A stretch of DNA of 64,000 bases from Sphingomonas arvum (GTDB lineage: Bacteria; Pseudomonadota; Alphaproteobacteria; Sphingomonadales; Sphingomonadaceae): NCBI RefSeq assembly GCF_026013565.1, contig NZ_JAPDOB010000001.1:1014317-1078316 (forward strand), in the 5' to 3' direction. The notes under the pieces are model-generated. The model had not been told where the DNA came from and did no database searches. It saw only the letters and a program-made list of their open reading frames with translations. A program made the position numbers and the translations under genes. Below, piece by piece: positions 16,706 to 25,702 of this stretch; within the stretch, counting starts at the first letter, position 1; every line of letters begins with the position of its first letter.

Positions 16706-17703
16706 ATCCCGCGTGGCTGAAAGCGCTGGTGCTGGTCTGCATTTTCGCGACCGTGCTGCTGATCGTCGAAACGGTGGTATCCGCCATCGCCCGCGACCGG
16801 GCGGAGGGCAAGGCAGTCAACCTACGCTTGCGGCTGATCGGGCGAGGCCACAGCAACGCGGAGACCATGCAGCTGTTGCGCCGGCAAGGCAGCGTCGTAT
16901 CCGAGCGGCTGCCGCCGCTGGTTCGCGGCCTGGCACTGCGGTTGGAACGATTGCTGGTCGCAGCGCAGCTGACGATGCCTCTGGGCCGGCTGATGCTGGG
17001 TGTCGTGCTGGCGCCGGCCGTGCTGTTCTTGCTGCTTCTGGTGGTCGCCGCCGCAACCGGCACCGCACTTGGGTTCGGGCGCCTCCTGATGCTGGCGACG
17101 CTCGCCCTGCTGATCGGCGGCATGATCCCGATCATGTACCTGCAGGTACGGGCGACCCGGACCCGCAAGAAGATGCAGGACCAGTTCCCAGTCGCATTGG
17201 ACGTATTCATCCGCGGCCTGCGTGCCGGCCATCCGATTGCGGCAGCGCTGGACCTGTTGACAGTCGAAATGCCTGACCCGATCGGCAGCGAGTTCGGACT
17301 GGTGGTCGACGAGGTGACCTACGGCGCCGACCTGCGCGACGCGCTGCAGGCGATGGCCGAACGGTGGGATTCCGATGACATGCGGATGTTTGTGACGTCC
17401 CTGTCGGTCCAGGCGGAAACGGGTGGCAACCTCGCCGAAGTGCTGGAGAACCTTTCCACCGTGATCCGCGAACGCCACTCCATGATGCTGAAGGTGCGGG
17501 CGCTATCCAGCGAAGGGCGGATGACGGCGGTGATGCTGACCGCCTTGCCGGTTCTGGCGTTCACCGGCCTGTTCCTGATGAATCCAGGCTTCTACCTGGA
17601 TGTGGCGGATGATCCGGCCTTTGTGCCCGGATTCACCGGTCTGCTGCTGTTCTATGTCGTCGGATTCATATGGATCCGCAAGCTCGTCAATCTCAAGGTG
17701 TAG
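16702..17703 (+). CDS. tadB: Tad inner-membrane platform protein TadB
   Basis: A 333-residue T2SSF-domain membrane protein. There is one N-terminal helix (ALVLVCIFATVLLIVETVV), two in the middle (about 95-145) and two at the C-terminus. The cytoplasmic T2SSF core contains FPVALDVFIRGLRAGHPI and QAETGGNLAEVLENL, the standard GspF-type motif. It overlaps cpaF by 4 bp and precedes tadC by 4 bp. Confidence 0.95.
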   Translation: MNPAWLKALVLVCIFATVLLIVETVVSAIARDRAEGKAVNLRLRLIGRGHSNAETMQLLRRQGSVVSERLPPLVRGLALRLERLLVAAQLTMPLGRLMLGVVLAPAVLFLLLLVVAAATGTALGFGRLLMLATLALLIGGMIPIMYLQVRATRTRKKMQDQFPVALDVFIRGLRAGHPIAAALDLLTVEMPDPIGSEFGLVVDEVTYGADLRDALQAMAERWDSDDMRMFVTSLSVQAETGGNLAEVLENLSTVIRERHSMMLKVRALSSEGRMTAVMLTALPVLAFTGLFLMNPGFYLDVADDPAFVPGFTGLLLFYVVGFIWIRKLVNLKV

Positions 17704-17707
17704 CGTC

Positions 17708-18682
17708 ATGGTCGAGCTATTCAGCCAATTTCCCCTCGTGCGAGTGTTGGTGCTTGGCCTGCTGTTCGTAGCGGTCGTTGCGGTGAGCTTCGCCGGAGCA
17801 AGCGCCTTGGCCGCTCGCGAGGTAACCCGCCGCCGCGTGGCCGAAGCGGGCGTTGCAACTGGGCGGTTCGGAGCGGAAGGCACTTCGCTGCGCGCAGATA
17901 CGGGCGAAAGCGCCTGGGCGCGGCTGGTGGAAACGATCGAAAAGCGCGGTTTGTCGCTGGTCGATAGCAAGGATGAGAGCCTACGAGCCAAGCTGGTCGC
18001 CGCGGGCTTCACCGCGCCCTATGCGCCCCGGCTTTATACGCTGATCCGGCTGGCGCTGGTGATCGGGCTGCCGCTGCTTTCGTTCGGCATGTTGCTGCTG
18101 AGCGGTTCATCGCCGGGTCTGGTCAAGCTGTACTTCATGCTGGTGATCTCCGCGGCATTCGGGCTCTACATGCCGGCCTTGTTCGTCCAGGCCAAGGCGG
18201 AGCGCCGGCGCGAGGCGCTGGTCCATGCCTTCCCGGACGCGCTGGACCTCCTGCTGGTGTGCGTGGAGGGCGGGCTCGGTCTGGAAGCCGCGTTCGCGCG
18301 AGTGGGCATGGAGCTGACCCATGCCCATCCGTTGTTGGCGGAACAGTTCGGCGAAGTTGTGCTCGAGTTGCGCGCGGGCCGCAGCCGGGAAGATGCGCTG
18401 CGACGGATGGCCGACCGAGCGGGAGTGGACGAGATCAGGGCCTTCGCGACCCTGCTGATCCAGTCGACGAAGCTTGGCTCCTCCATTGGACAGACGCTGC
18501 GTACTTATGCCGCGGAAATGCGTGAGAAGCGGCGCATGCGGGCGGAGGAGAAAGCTCACCGCTTGCCGGTGCTGTTGTCTGTGCCGCTGGTCGCCTGCAT
18601 GCTGCCAACGATGATCGGCGTATTGATGCTGCCGGCGGCGATCCGTGTGGTTCGGTCGCTGGTGCCGGCCTTGGGAGGGTAG
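17708..18682 (+). CDS. tadC: Tad inner-membrane platform protein TadC
   Basis: A 324-residue paralogue of TadB starting at 17708, 4 bp after the tadB stop; the frame is open upstream but only as a shadow of tadB. The T2SSF region contains FPDALDLLLVCVEGGLGLEAA and AFATLLIQSTKLGSSIG. C-terminal helices (LLSVPLVACMLPTMIGVLML) close the protein. Forms the platform with TadB for the CpaF motor. Confidence 0.95.
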   Translation: MVELFSQFPLVRVLVLGLLFVAVVAVSFAGASALAAREVTRRRVAEAGVATGRFGAEGTSLRADTGESAWARLVETIEKRGLSLVDSKDESLRAKLVAAGFTAPYAPRLYTLIRLALVIGLPLLSFGMLLLSGSSPGLVKLYFMLVISAAFGLYMPALFVQAKAERRREALVHAFPDALDLLLVCVEGGLGLEAAFARVGMELTHAHPLLAEQFGEVVLELRAGRSREDALRRMADRAGVDEIRAFATLLIQSTKLGSSIGQTLRTYAAEMREKRRMRAEEKAHRLPVLLSVPLVACMLPTMIGVLMLPAAIRVVRSLVPALGG

Positions 18683-18689
18683 GGGAACG

Positions 18690-19592
18690 ATGCGTATTGC
18701 GGGGGTTCTGATTGGCGCCGTGGCGCTCACCGCCACGGGCTGTGCGACGCAGAAAGTTGCTATCCGCGCGGTCGGCGGTTTGCCGGCAAGCGCGGCGGCG
18801 GACCGGATCGGTTATGCGCATGGGCAACTGGCGCTGGGCAACGTGGCGCTGGCGCTGGAGTCCTACCGCCGCGCGGCGCGCGAAGACCCGGCGAGCGTGG
18901 CGGCTCTGGTCGGTATGGCCGACTGCTACGACCGGATGGGCCGCTTCGACCTGTCCCGACGCAATTACGAAGCGGCGCTGGCGCTGGCGCCGACCGATGG
19001 TGCGGTGCTGGCCCGCATGGCAACGTCGCTCGATCTGGCCGGTTCGCGGGACGAGGCGGCGGCCGTGCGGAAGGAAATCGCCGCAGTCGCGAGCGCCTCA
19101 GTGACGGTTGCGCTACCGACCGCGGCCCCGGTCAAAGCGGCGGCCCCGAAGGTGGCCGAGGTGGTCACCGTAACTTTGCCGACTGAGCCGATTGTCGAGC
19201 ATAGTGCCAGCGGTCCTCGACTGGAGCGGCTGTCGTTCGGTGAGGTGGCGCTTGTTACAAGCGCCAAGCCTCGTTGGCGGGTGCCGCAATCTGCCGCGCC
19301 GGTCCAGTTCGCCGCCCCATCGATCCGGCTGCTCAATGCCGCTCGTGCGCAGGGTCTCGCCGCGCGTACCCGCGCTTACCTGAGCGAGCAGGGCTGGCGG
19401 CGGCTGGCAATCGGCAACGCACCTGCCCCGCTGGCGCGCAGTGTAATCCTTTATCCAACGACGCGGCGGGTGGCTGCCGAGCGGCTTGGGCGGGAACTGG
19501 GGGTAACGGTGCTGCGGCCGAACCGCGCACCGGAGATCGTGATGTTGCTGGGGCGTGACATGTCTGGTCGCCGCGCCGCCGGGATGCCGTGA
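18690..19592 (+). CDS. TPR lipoprotein with LytR_C-like C-terminus (TadD-like)
   Basis: A 300-residue lipoprotein: signal MRIAGVLIGAVALTATGC (Cys18). Tetratricopeptide repeats cover about residues 38-130 (GNVALALESYRRAAREDPAS, DRMGRFDLSRRNYEAALALA). After an Ala/Val-rich linker comes a C-terminal region with RSVILYP, a helix with AERLGRELGV and ending EIVMLLGRDMSG, matching LytR_C domains. Outer-membrane TPR proteins of tad loci (TadD) help secretin assembly. It overlaps the next gene by 4 bp. Confidence 0.85.
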   Translation: MRIAGVLIGAVALTATGCATQKVAIRAVGGLPASAAADRIGYAHGQLALGNVALALESYRRAAREDPASVAALVGMADCYDRMGRFDLSRRNYEAALALAPTDGAVLARMATSLDLAGSRDEAAAVRKEIAAVASASVTVALPTAAPVKAAAPKVAEVVTVTLPTEPIVEHSASGPRLERLSFGEVALVTSAKPRWRVPQSAAPVQFAAPSIRLLNAARAQGLAARTRAYLSEQGWRRLAIGNAPAPLARSVILYPTTRRVAAERLGRELGVTVLRPNRAPEIVMLLGRDMSGRRAAGMP

Positions 19593-20395
19593 TCGCGCTG
19601 TTGCTGGCGGCCGAGCTAGCCTTGGCCGGCCCACCTGCCAGCGTGTCACCAGCCATGGTGCAGGCGGCGCACGCGCTGGACGCCGGCCGGACGGAGCAGG
19701 CTCGGCGGATGATCGCAGCTGCCGTCGGACAAGGAGCTGCCGAAGCCGAGGTCGATCCCCTGCTGGCTCGCCTGGCCCTGGCGGAAGGGCGCAACGGCGA
19801 AGCGCTGGCGCGGCTGCGCGAGGTGCTGCGGAAAGCGCCGGACGACACGGCCCTGCTGGTCGATGCCGCCACGGCTGCGGCGCGGCTCGGCGCGAATGAC
19901 GAAGCCGAGGGCTTCGCCCAGCGGGCAGCCGCGCGGCCCGACGCCGGTTGGCAGGCATTCAACCTCCTGGGAGTGCTGGCGGATCGCCGCCGCGATTGGG
20001 CCGCGGCCGAGGCAGCCTATGCCGCAGCGCTGCGGCGGACCCCGGGCACTGCCGCCGTGCTCAGCAACCAAGGGTGGTCGAGGTTGATGCAAGGGCAGTG
20101 GCGCGAGGCGGAGCAGTCGTTCGCTAAGGCCGCCGCGCTGGAGCCCGGCAACAGGCTGATCGCCGACAATCTGGAGCTGGCGCGGGACGCCCTGACGGAC
20201 GACCTGCCACGTCGCCGGGCAGGTGAGAACGACCGGGACTATGCGGCACGGTTGAACGATGCGGGAATTGGGGCCAGGCTGCTTGGCGACGAAGCGCGGG
20301 CAACCGCGGCCTTCACCAGGGCCGTGGAGGTCCGCGGCGAGTGGTACGAGCGGGCGTACAACAATCTTCGGGTGGGGCAGACGACGACAAGATGA
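19589..20395 (+). CDS. tadD: TPR protein of the tad locus (TadD family)
   Basis: A 268-residue periplasmic protein starting at GTG 19589 inside the previous stop region. It has a short signal (IALLLAAELALAGPPAS) and repeated helix pairs: NGEALARLREVLRKAPDD, DWAAAEAAYAAALRRTPG and QWREAEQSFAKAAALEPGN. The final quarter (ENDRDYAARLNDAGI) looks like a further TPR pair. Two TPR proteins in a row in a tad operon are usual. It overlaps cpaA by 4 bp. Confidence 0.87.
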   Translation: MIALLLAAELALAGPPASVSPAMVQAAHALDAGRTEQARRMIAAAVGQGAAEAEVDPLLARLALAEGRNGEALARLREVLRKAPDDTALLVDAATAAARLGANDEAEGFAQRAAARPDAGWQAFNLLGVLADRRRDWAAAEAAYAAALRRTPGTAAVLSNQGWSRLMQGQWREAEQSFAKAAALEPGNRLIADNLELARDALTDDLPRRRAGENDRDYAARLNDAGIGARLLGDEARATAAFTRAVEVRGEWYERAYNNLRVGQTTTR

Positions 20396-20871
20396 ACCTA
20401 TTGAACACAGTGCCGGCGTGGCTTGCGATCCTTCTTTCAGCCCTGTTGGTGGCGGCGGCGGTCCAGGACATCCTGGTCCGCAAGATCTCCAACCTGCTCG
20501 TGCTAGCCGTACTGGCCGCCGGCATCGCCGCGATGGTGATGGTGGGACCCCAGGTTCGGCTGTGGCAGAATTTTCTCGTCTTTGCCGTGCTGCTCGGACT
20601 TGGCGTGTTTGCCTATGCTGGCAACAAGCTGGGCGCGGGCGACGTGAAGCTGTTCGCGGCCACTGCCCTGTGGGTCGACCTGAAAGGGGCGCCTTGGCTG
20701 ATCGCCGCCATCCTGATCTCCGGCGGCGTGCTCGCGCTCCTGATGCTAGCCAAGGTGTTGATCGGGCCCGCTGCGCAATCAGAAGGCATGCGCAAACGGC
20801 GCAGCGTGCCGTATGGCGTGGCGATTGCAGCGGGCGCGCTGCTGATCTTGTGGTACGGGCGCGTCGGCTGA
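20392..20871 (+). CDS. cpaA: prepilin peptidase CpaA/TadV
   Basis: A 159-residue membrane aspartic protease of the A24 family. The two catalytic aspartates are visible: Asp26 in VQDILVRKISN and Asp84 in the GAGDVKLFAA motif. About five membrane helices. It cleaves the Flp pilins and TadE/F pseudopilins after glycine. It lies last in the operon, whereas in many loci it sits next to the pilins. It starts at the ATG overlapping the previous TGA by 4 bp and ends 4 bp before the convergent peptidase gene. Confidence 0.95.
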   Translation: MNLLNTVPAWLAILLSALLVAAAVQDILVRKISNLLVLAVLAAGIAAMVMVGPQVRLWQNFLVFAVLLGLGVFAYAGNKLGAGDVKLFAATALWVDLKGAPWLIAAILISGGVLALLMLAKVLIGPAAQSEGMRKRRSVPYGVAIAAGALLILWYGRVG

Positions 20872-20875
20872 AGCT

Positions 20876-21439
20876 TTAGCGAGTGCGCGGCGCGTAGACC
20901 CATTTCCAGTTGGTGCCGGCGTTTTCGGCGACCGCGGTGGCGGTCCGGGCCGCCGTGGTGGTCTGCAACGGCCGCCATTGCGTGCCGCTCCAGGCGAACG
21001 CCAGGTGGCTATGGTCGCCTTCGTCGAGTGACTCTACCAGGCGGAAGCCAGCGGAGCGGAACGCCGCGACGATCTGATAATGGTGCACGCCGGGCGCGCG
21101 GACGATGTCGATCGCCCGGCCGCTCAGGTGAAAGCTGTTAGGCACGCCGCCCACCGCGCGGTTGTGTTCGGGCGACCGGTAGGTGCTCGATACGTGTCCC
21201 CAGCGCTTCGCGAACAGCACCGCTTGCGAGAGCGACAGCGCGCCCGTGACCGGCAAAGCCGCCGGCGAGCGGTCGCTGGTGAGCGGCACCAGCGTCTTGC
21301 CCATGGAAGGAAGGGTGCCGGGAACGAGCGTCATCGGTGCCGCCGCCGCACCCGGCACGACCCGTTCGCCGAAGTTCGTGTCCGCTTGCGCTGCCGAAGC
21401 GATCGCCAGGAGCGCGCTAGCAAAAACGAAACGACCCAT
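20876..21439 (-). CDS. periplasmic M15/LAS-type metallopeptidase
   Basis: A 187-residue secreted protein; the start at 21439 gives a signal peptide MGRFVFASALLAIASAAQA and has a GGGCGGGA site upstream (in-frame Met codons further up lack these). The zinc motif SFHLSGRAIDI (His-x6-Asp) and the second site EGDHSHLAFAW define the peptidase M15_3/LAS fold used for peptidoglycan D-Ala bonds. The STYRSPEHNRAVGG segment is also typical. Likely cell-wall hydrolase; convergent with the tad operon, so not part of it. Confidence 0.85.
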   Translation of the reverse strand: MGRFVFASALLAIASAAQADTNFGERVVPGAAAAPMTLVPGTLPSMGKTLVPLTSDRSPAALPVTGALSLSQAVLFAKRWGHVSSTYRSPEHNRAVGGVPNSFHLSGRAIDIVRAPGVHHYQIVAAFRSAGFRLVESLDEGDHSHLAFAWSGTQWRPLQTTTAARTATAVAENAGTNWKWVYAPRTR

Positions 21440-21975
21440 CGTCCCGCCCCCTGTTCTGCCCATTTCACGACTGCCGCTCAGGCTCAGCCGTAAACGGGAG
21501 TTAAACGCTTGCGGCGCAGGAGAGTCAAGCAACACAGAGGATTGGTGACGCGCGCAGTCGCGAGCGAACCGGTCTCCGCCGAAATACACGGAATATCTCC
21601 GCACCCGCCGGCGATTGACAACCTGGATTTCGGCAGAGATCCGGCGAAAACACACTTGGTCCGCCTAAGTTCGGGCGGAGCAAACACGGAATAGTCGCCT
21701 GTAAAACAGCGAAGCAGCACCCGGTTATCAGGTCCAGGTGCAACGCTTTCCGCGAGCTCTCTTGGCAGATGCGGCCTCCTTTCACGGGGCGACTTGACGC
21801 TGAGTCTGCAAGGATTCATAAACAATCGATTCCGGCGCAACGCGTCGTTCAGAGCGCAGCACAATGTGCTGGCAACGCACTCCGGCAATGCCGGCCTGGC
21901 CAATGGCCTTCCCGCAACAGCGCAGAAGCGCTGGTTTCACAAATCGAACGGCAGTTTGCTGCCGCGGAGGCGTTC
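21440..21975 (+). other. 536-bp region without a recognisable gene
   Basis: This stretch separates the core tad region from the methyltransferase cassette. Open frames exist on both strands but have poor composition and no family motif. It contains a small hairpin (TCCGCC-7-GGCGGA near 21660). It marks the point where base composition drops, so it may be the left boundary of inserted DNA; no attachment site or tRNA was seen. The ribosome-binding site of the next gene (GGAGG, 21966-21970) is at its end. Confidence 0.4.
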
Positions 21976-23325
21976 ATGCCAAAATCAGAACTGAAGATTG
22001 TGCAGCTCCCTATCGACGTAATCAGGGAGCGTCCCGGAAACGTAAGAGTTCACAGCGCCAAGCAGATCACGAAGCTAGCCCAGGCAATCGCCACCTACGG
22101 TTTTGTGGTGCCCTGTCTAGTCGACCAAGACCACGTACTCATCGCAGGACACGCCCGTTGGGCGGCTGCGAAACGCCAAGGCCTAAGTCGCATCCCGGTG
22201 ATCAAGCTAGAGCATCTTTCGCCTGAGCAGGTGCGGGCGCTTGTGCTTGCAGACAATCGCATGTCGGAGCTCGGCAGCTACGACAAGAAGCTGCTTGCCA
22301 AAGAGCTGGCAGAGTTGGTCGAGCTGCTTCCGATGCCCGAGCTGTTGGCGACCGGTTATGAGCTTGATCAGATTGAGCTGTTGCAAGATGCCGCAAACTC
22401 GCAGGTGAAAGTGAAAGAGGAGCCAGAACCCTGCGCCGTTGATCGATCCGTGCCGGCCATTACCGAGCTTGGTGACTGTTGGCTCATAGGCGATCACCGG
22501 CTCATATGTTCAGATGCTCTCAAAGCCGAAACGTATGATCGTTTGCTCGGCAGAGAGCGGGCTGATCTGGTCATCACCGACCCTCCATACAATCGCAAAG
22601 TTAACGGCGAGATTTCAGGTTTGGGATCAACGAAGCACGCCGAATTCGTTGCTGGCTCAGGTGAACTTAGCCGACCTGAGTTTCAGCAATTTCTCTCCGA
22701 TATGTGCAGAAACCTCGCTGCATTCAGTCGCTCCGGGTCCTTGCACTACATCTTCATGGACTGGCGCTCCATCGGCGATCTCCTCCAGGCTGGGGAGGGC
22801 CACTACGACGGGCTACAAAACGTGATCGTTTGGATGAAAACGAATGGCGGAGGGATGGGCAGCTTCTACCGCTCACAGCACGAGCTTGTAACGCTGTTCA
22901 AGAAAGGGAAGCGTGCCCACAAGAACAACGTTGCCTTGGGAGTAAATGGGCGAAACCGCACTAACGTCTGGCAGTTCCCCGGTGCGAATAGCAGCAGCAG
23001 GAGAGCCGACCTCAAGCTCCATCCAACGGTGAAGAACGCGGATATGATCGCCGAGGCAATCCGCGACGCAAGTGACCGCGGGGACCTAGTCATGGATGGT
23101 TTCGCGGGATCGGGAACGTTGCTCATCGCGGCAGAGCAGACCGGGCGTCGTGCTCGAATGGTGGAGCTTGATCCGTACTATTGCGACTTGATCCTTACGC
23201 GGGCGGCGCACGTAGGCCTATTCGTTTCTCTTGAGAGCACGGGGCAGTCTCCGAGCGAAGTTGCCGCAGAACGCCAAGAGCGGCGCTCAGTGCTGCCGGA
23301 GGTGCACCGGGATGAGCCGTCGTAA
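21976..23325 (+). CDS. ParB-domain/DNA methyltransferase fusion
   Basis: A 449-residue protein. Residues 1-130 are a ParB/Srx-like domain (VRVHSAKQITKLAQAIATYG, IAGHARWAAAKRQG, ALVLADNRMSELG). The C-terminal part is an N4/N6 amino-methyltransferase of the beta class: catalytic DPPYNR (about residue 203) comes before the SAM-binding FAGSGTLLIAAEQTGR near the end. The start at 21976 is fixed by GGAGG 5 bp upstream. Such fusions are typical phage or integrative-element methylases without a restriction partner. Codon use and GC differ from the tad genes. It overlaps the next gene by 14 bp. Confidence 0.93.
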   Translation: MPKSELKIVQLPIDVIRERPGNVRVHSAKQITKLAQAIATYGFVVPCLVDQDHVLIAGHARWAAAKRQGLSRIPVIKLEHLSPEQVRALVLADNRMSELGSYDKKLLAKELAELVELLPMPELLATGYELDQIELLQDAANSQVKVKEEPEPCAVDRSVPAITELGDCWLIGDHRLICSDALKAETYDRLLGRERADLVITDPPYNRKVNGEISGLGSTKHAEFVAGSGELSRPEFQQFLSDMCRNLAAFSRSGSLHYIFMDWRSIGDLLQAGEGHYDGLQNVIVWMKTNGGGMGSFYRSQHELVTLFKKGKRAHKNNVALGVNGRNRTNVWQFPGANSSSRRADLKLHPTVKNADMIAEAIRDASDRGDLVMDGFAGSGTLLIAAEQTGRRARMVELDPYYCDLILTRAAHVGLFVSLESTGQSPSEVAAERQERRSVLPEVHRDEPS

Positions 23326-23713
23326 GAGGAACGTGCTGCTGCAGGTTGACGTAAGGAAGATCCTCGAGAGCCCCGTCGGCCGTGGTGCGGAGGGGCGCAA
23401 GCCCATCGGCGCTTACGAGACTGGCATGTTGCGGGAAGCAGCCAAAGCTTGCGGCGGTGACATGGCGGCAGCCAGTCGTCTGCTCCGCGAGTTCATGCGC
23501 TATGGGCTAATCGGGCAGGCAGGGAAGCCAGATAATCACTCTTACGTTCAAGTCATCCCCAGGGAATGGAGTAGCGAAGCCTGGTCCGCGATGTACGATC
23601 TTTACGGCCCACCTCCCTGGGCAGGACTGCATGATGGCTTAGTCCCTGAAGAGCGATGGAAACCGCACTATGGCCCAAGACCCAAGCGACGAGCCGCTAA
23701 ACGAAGATCCTGA
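23312..23713 (+). CDS. hypothetical protein of methyltransferase cassette
   Basis: A 133-residue basic protein (start MSRRKRNVLLQ, end KRRAAKRRS) overlapping the methyltransferase by 14 bp. A helical middle region (ETGMLREAAKACGGDMAAASRLLREF) could be a helix-turn-helix-like segment, but no family is recognised. The basic ends suggest nucleic acid binding. It overlaps the DUF5681 gene by 44 bp, so all three are read as one unit. Confidence 0.65.
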   Translation: MSRRKRNVLLQVDVRKILESPVGRGAEGRKPIGAYETGMLREAAKACGGDMAAASRLLREFMRYGLIGQAGKPDNHSYVQVIPREWSSEAWSAMYDLYGPPPWAGLHDGLVPEERWKPHYGPRPKRRAAKRRS

Positions 23714-24116
23714 GGAGTACGTCGGCTACTGCCACCCGCCGGCGCGTCACAAGTGGGCGAAGGGGTACTGTCCTAATCCTGCCGGTCGGCCAAAAAGTGC
23801 GCAGGGCAGAAGGCCCATTCTCCAGCGCTTAGCCATGGAGCTCATTGAGGTGCGGGTGGGTGGTTCAGTGCGTAGGATGCCCAGACTGGAAGTACTGCTT
23901 TTGGCGGTGCGGAATGCGACGGCAAACGGAGACCCTATGGGTCAGAAGCTATATAACAAGCTCCTTGGCGAAGTTCCGGATGACGAACGGGATGTCGCAA
24001 AAGGGGTTCTCATTCTTCCCGAAAAGCTGAGCCAGGAGATGTGGGAGATCCAGTACAGGTACACGGATGGCCGACCTCTCGGAATGCCTCCAGCGTGGAG
24101 GGTATGTCCGCGCTAA
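23670..24116 (+). CDS. DUF5681-domain protein
   Basis: A 148-residue protein with the DUF5681 signature near the N-terminus: GYCHPPARHKWAKGYCPNPAGRP, resembling the usual G-x-PP-x-H-x-F-KG-x-SGNP-x-GRPKG, here with Cys replacing the usual Ser-Gly. The remainder (RLEVLLLAVRNATANGDPMGQKLYNKLL) is the usual helical part. Function is unknown; the family is found next to ParB-methylase genes in prophages and mobile islands. A terminator-like hairpin follows. Confidence 0.82.
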   Translation: MAQDPSDEPLNEDPEEYVGYCHPPARHKWAKGYCPNPAGRPKSAQGRRPILQRLAMELIEVRVGGSVRRMPRLEVLLLAVRNATANGDPMGQKLYNKLLGEVPDDERDVAKGVLILPEKLSQEMWEIQYRYTDGRPLGMPPAWRVCPR

Positions 24117-24152
24117 TGCTCACCGTCTTGCGTAGACTCACTGTGTAAGGCG

Positions 24153-24197
24153 GCCCAGTCTCGTGATCTCTCCGGGGTGCAGAACTGGGCTGTTTTT
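24153..24197 (+). terminator. probable terminator of the methyltransferase cassette
   Basis: GCCCAGT at 24153-24159 pairs with ACTGGGC at 24184-24190, a 7-bp stem with a long loop, directly followed by TGTTTTT. It lies 36 bp after the DUF5681 stop. The long loop makes it weaker than a textbook terminator. Confidence 0.5.
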
Positions 24198-24285
24198 GGT
24201 GATATTGATCTATCACGCGCTTACGAGTGAGGGGCTCGCGCGGCAATAGTAGGCGGATTTGCACATGCTCTATTGAACCGTCCTT

Positions 24286-25179
24286 TCAGCAAGGACCCGC
24301 TAGTCCGCTGCCGTACGGAGAACCCCGCTCAAGTACAGGTGTCGTGTTCCTTCGTTCGAGCACGTACCTTGCTATGTCGTCCTTGCGGGCAAACCACACA
24401 TCCGGCTTGCCGGTGACGTAGGAAAGAAAGCGCTCAAGCGATCTGACGCGGGCAGGATGCCCCGACACTCGGTCATGAAGACTAATCACCATCATGCGCC
24501 GGCGTACAGAGCCCTCATCATAGAGCTGATCGAATTCGTCGCGTAGCGCTTGCTCGTAGGCCGCTGCGTTCCAGCCCGCCTCTGGAAAGGCTACGATATC
24601 GTTCATGTGAAACGTGTAGGGGACTGTCACGAAATCGCGGGAGTTCAATCTCGTGATGAAGGGCTCATCACGGCTCGGCTCATCGATTTGGTAAAGGAAT
24701 CCGAGCTCCTGCAGGGTCTCGAGGATGTGAACGGAACTTCGCATCCAGTAGGCGTTCCAACCGATAGCAGTCTGCCCAGTTGCTCGGGCTATGGACTCCA
24801 CGCTGTCTGCGATGAAGCGCTTTTCTTCTTCTCGGGAGAGCTGATAGCTGTTTGCCCAGACTCGGCCATGTGCGGCCGCCTCGTGCCCCCGCCGAACGAT
24901 CTCCCGCGCAATATCAGGATTGGCGTCCACGGCCTGACCCACCATGAATGAGCTCATTTTGACCCGATACTTGTCGAATAGGTCAAGCAGCCTCGGAATG
25001 CCCTCGTAATAGCCATAGGCGAAGTAGGCATTGGTCGGCAGGTCGATCGTGCCCGGCGCGATCGGCTCCGGTATGATGCCTTCGGCGCCGGACAAAGGCT
25101 GGCCACCTGCTTCGAACATCAACGAGAAACTCACGGCCAGTCGCGCGCCGTTCGGCCAGAAATCCGCATCCGTCATCAT
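24286..25179 (-). CDS. polysaccharide deacetylase family protein (PuuE/allantoinase-like)
   Basis: A 297-residue cytosolic protein without a signal peptide. NodB-fold features: SFSLMFEAGG at strand 1 (where the usual catalytic Asp is replaced by Glu), MSSFMVGQAVDANPD, the GHEAAAHGRVW block (H-x3-H-type metal site) and MVISLHDRVSGHPARVRSLERFL at the end. These match the deacetylases annotated as allantoinase PuuE-like. An AGAGGGG site precedes the MM start at 25179. Substrate is unknown; purine-derived ureides are the family precedent. Confidence 0.82.
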   Translation of the reverse strand: MMTDADFWPNGARLAVSFSLMFEAGGQPLSGAEGIIPEPIAPGTIDLPTNAYFAYGYYEGIPRLLDLFDKYRVKMSSFMVGQAVDANPDIAREIVRRGHEAAAHGRVWANSYQLSREEEKRFIADSVESIARATGQTAIGWNAYWMRSSVHILETLQELGFLYQIDEPSRDEPFITRLNSRDFVTVPYTFHMNDIVAFPEAGWNAAAYEQALRDEFDQLYDEGSVRRRMMVISLHDRVSGHPARVRSLERFLSYVTGKPDVWFARKDDIARYVLERRNTTPVLERGSPYGSGLAGPC

Positions 25180-25257
25180 GCCGAACCCCTCTTAAAGAAA
25201 GCTGGGCTACCCGCGACCTTGGAAGGTGGCTTTCCGAATCGCACAGCACTTTCGAGT

Positions 25258-25606
25258 TCAAGGCTCGACGAAGGTAAAAGTACGCTTATCGGAGTTGGCG
25301 TCCCACCCGCCTACCAAATTCGGAGGATTGGGTCCGGCAAGAAGATAGCCGCGGCCTGGCACGGTCTTGATCAGGTCACCTGCGCTTCCCAGGGCCTTGC
25401 GAACAGCGGCCACCTGCAATCGAAAACTCGCATCCTCGACGATCGTGTCGAACCAGACGATGTCCATCAGCGTCGCTCTCGGCACGATCCGGCCGCCTTT
25501 TAACAAGGTCGAAGGCGCGGCTTCCAATCTTCACCGGTCGGCCCAGGTGAAGGAGCGTTCGAAAGGAAGGCAGGACTTCAAACTCATCAAGTGTGCCAGG
25601 GGACGA
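25258..25606 (-). pseudogene. decayed winged-helix (OmpR/CadC DNA-binding type) regulator
   Basis: The 3' part reads in one frame as GGRIVPRATLMDIVW, a middle helix EDASFRLQVAAVRKALG and IKTVPGRGYLLAG, an OmpR-type winged helix. The preceding residues LGRPVKIGSRAFDL are in another frame, broken at about 25500-25510 by a short deletion. Compared with the intact relatives at 40191-40655 and 58844-59287, the break removes the link between FDL and LL-x2-GR. No start codon is obvious at the 5' end. The gene is therefore inactive or at least truncated. Confidence 0.75.
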
Positions 25607-25702
25607 TCACCCGGGCCGTAATCGTGGTCCAAGCGGGAGGAAGCCATTGTTGAGGACGGCGGCGGGAACCACCAAGTTCATCAGCCTGATCCTTGCTGTT
25701 CG

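Noticed and set aside
21440..21975. Attachment site or tRNA-associated integration at the island edge
   Set aside because: No tRNA fold, integrase or direct repeat pair was found in or near this stretch.
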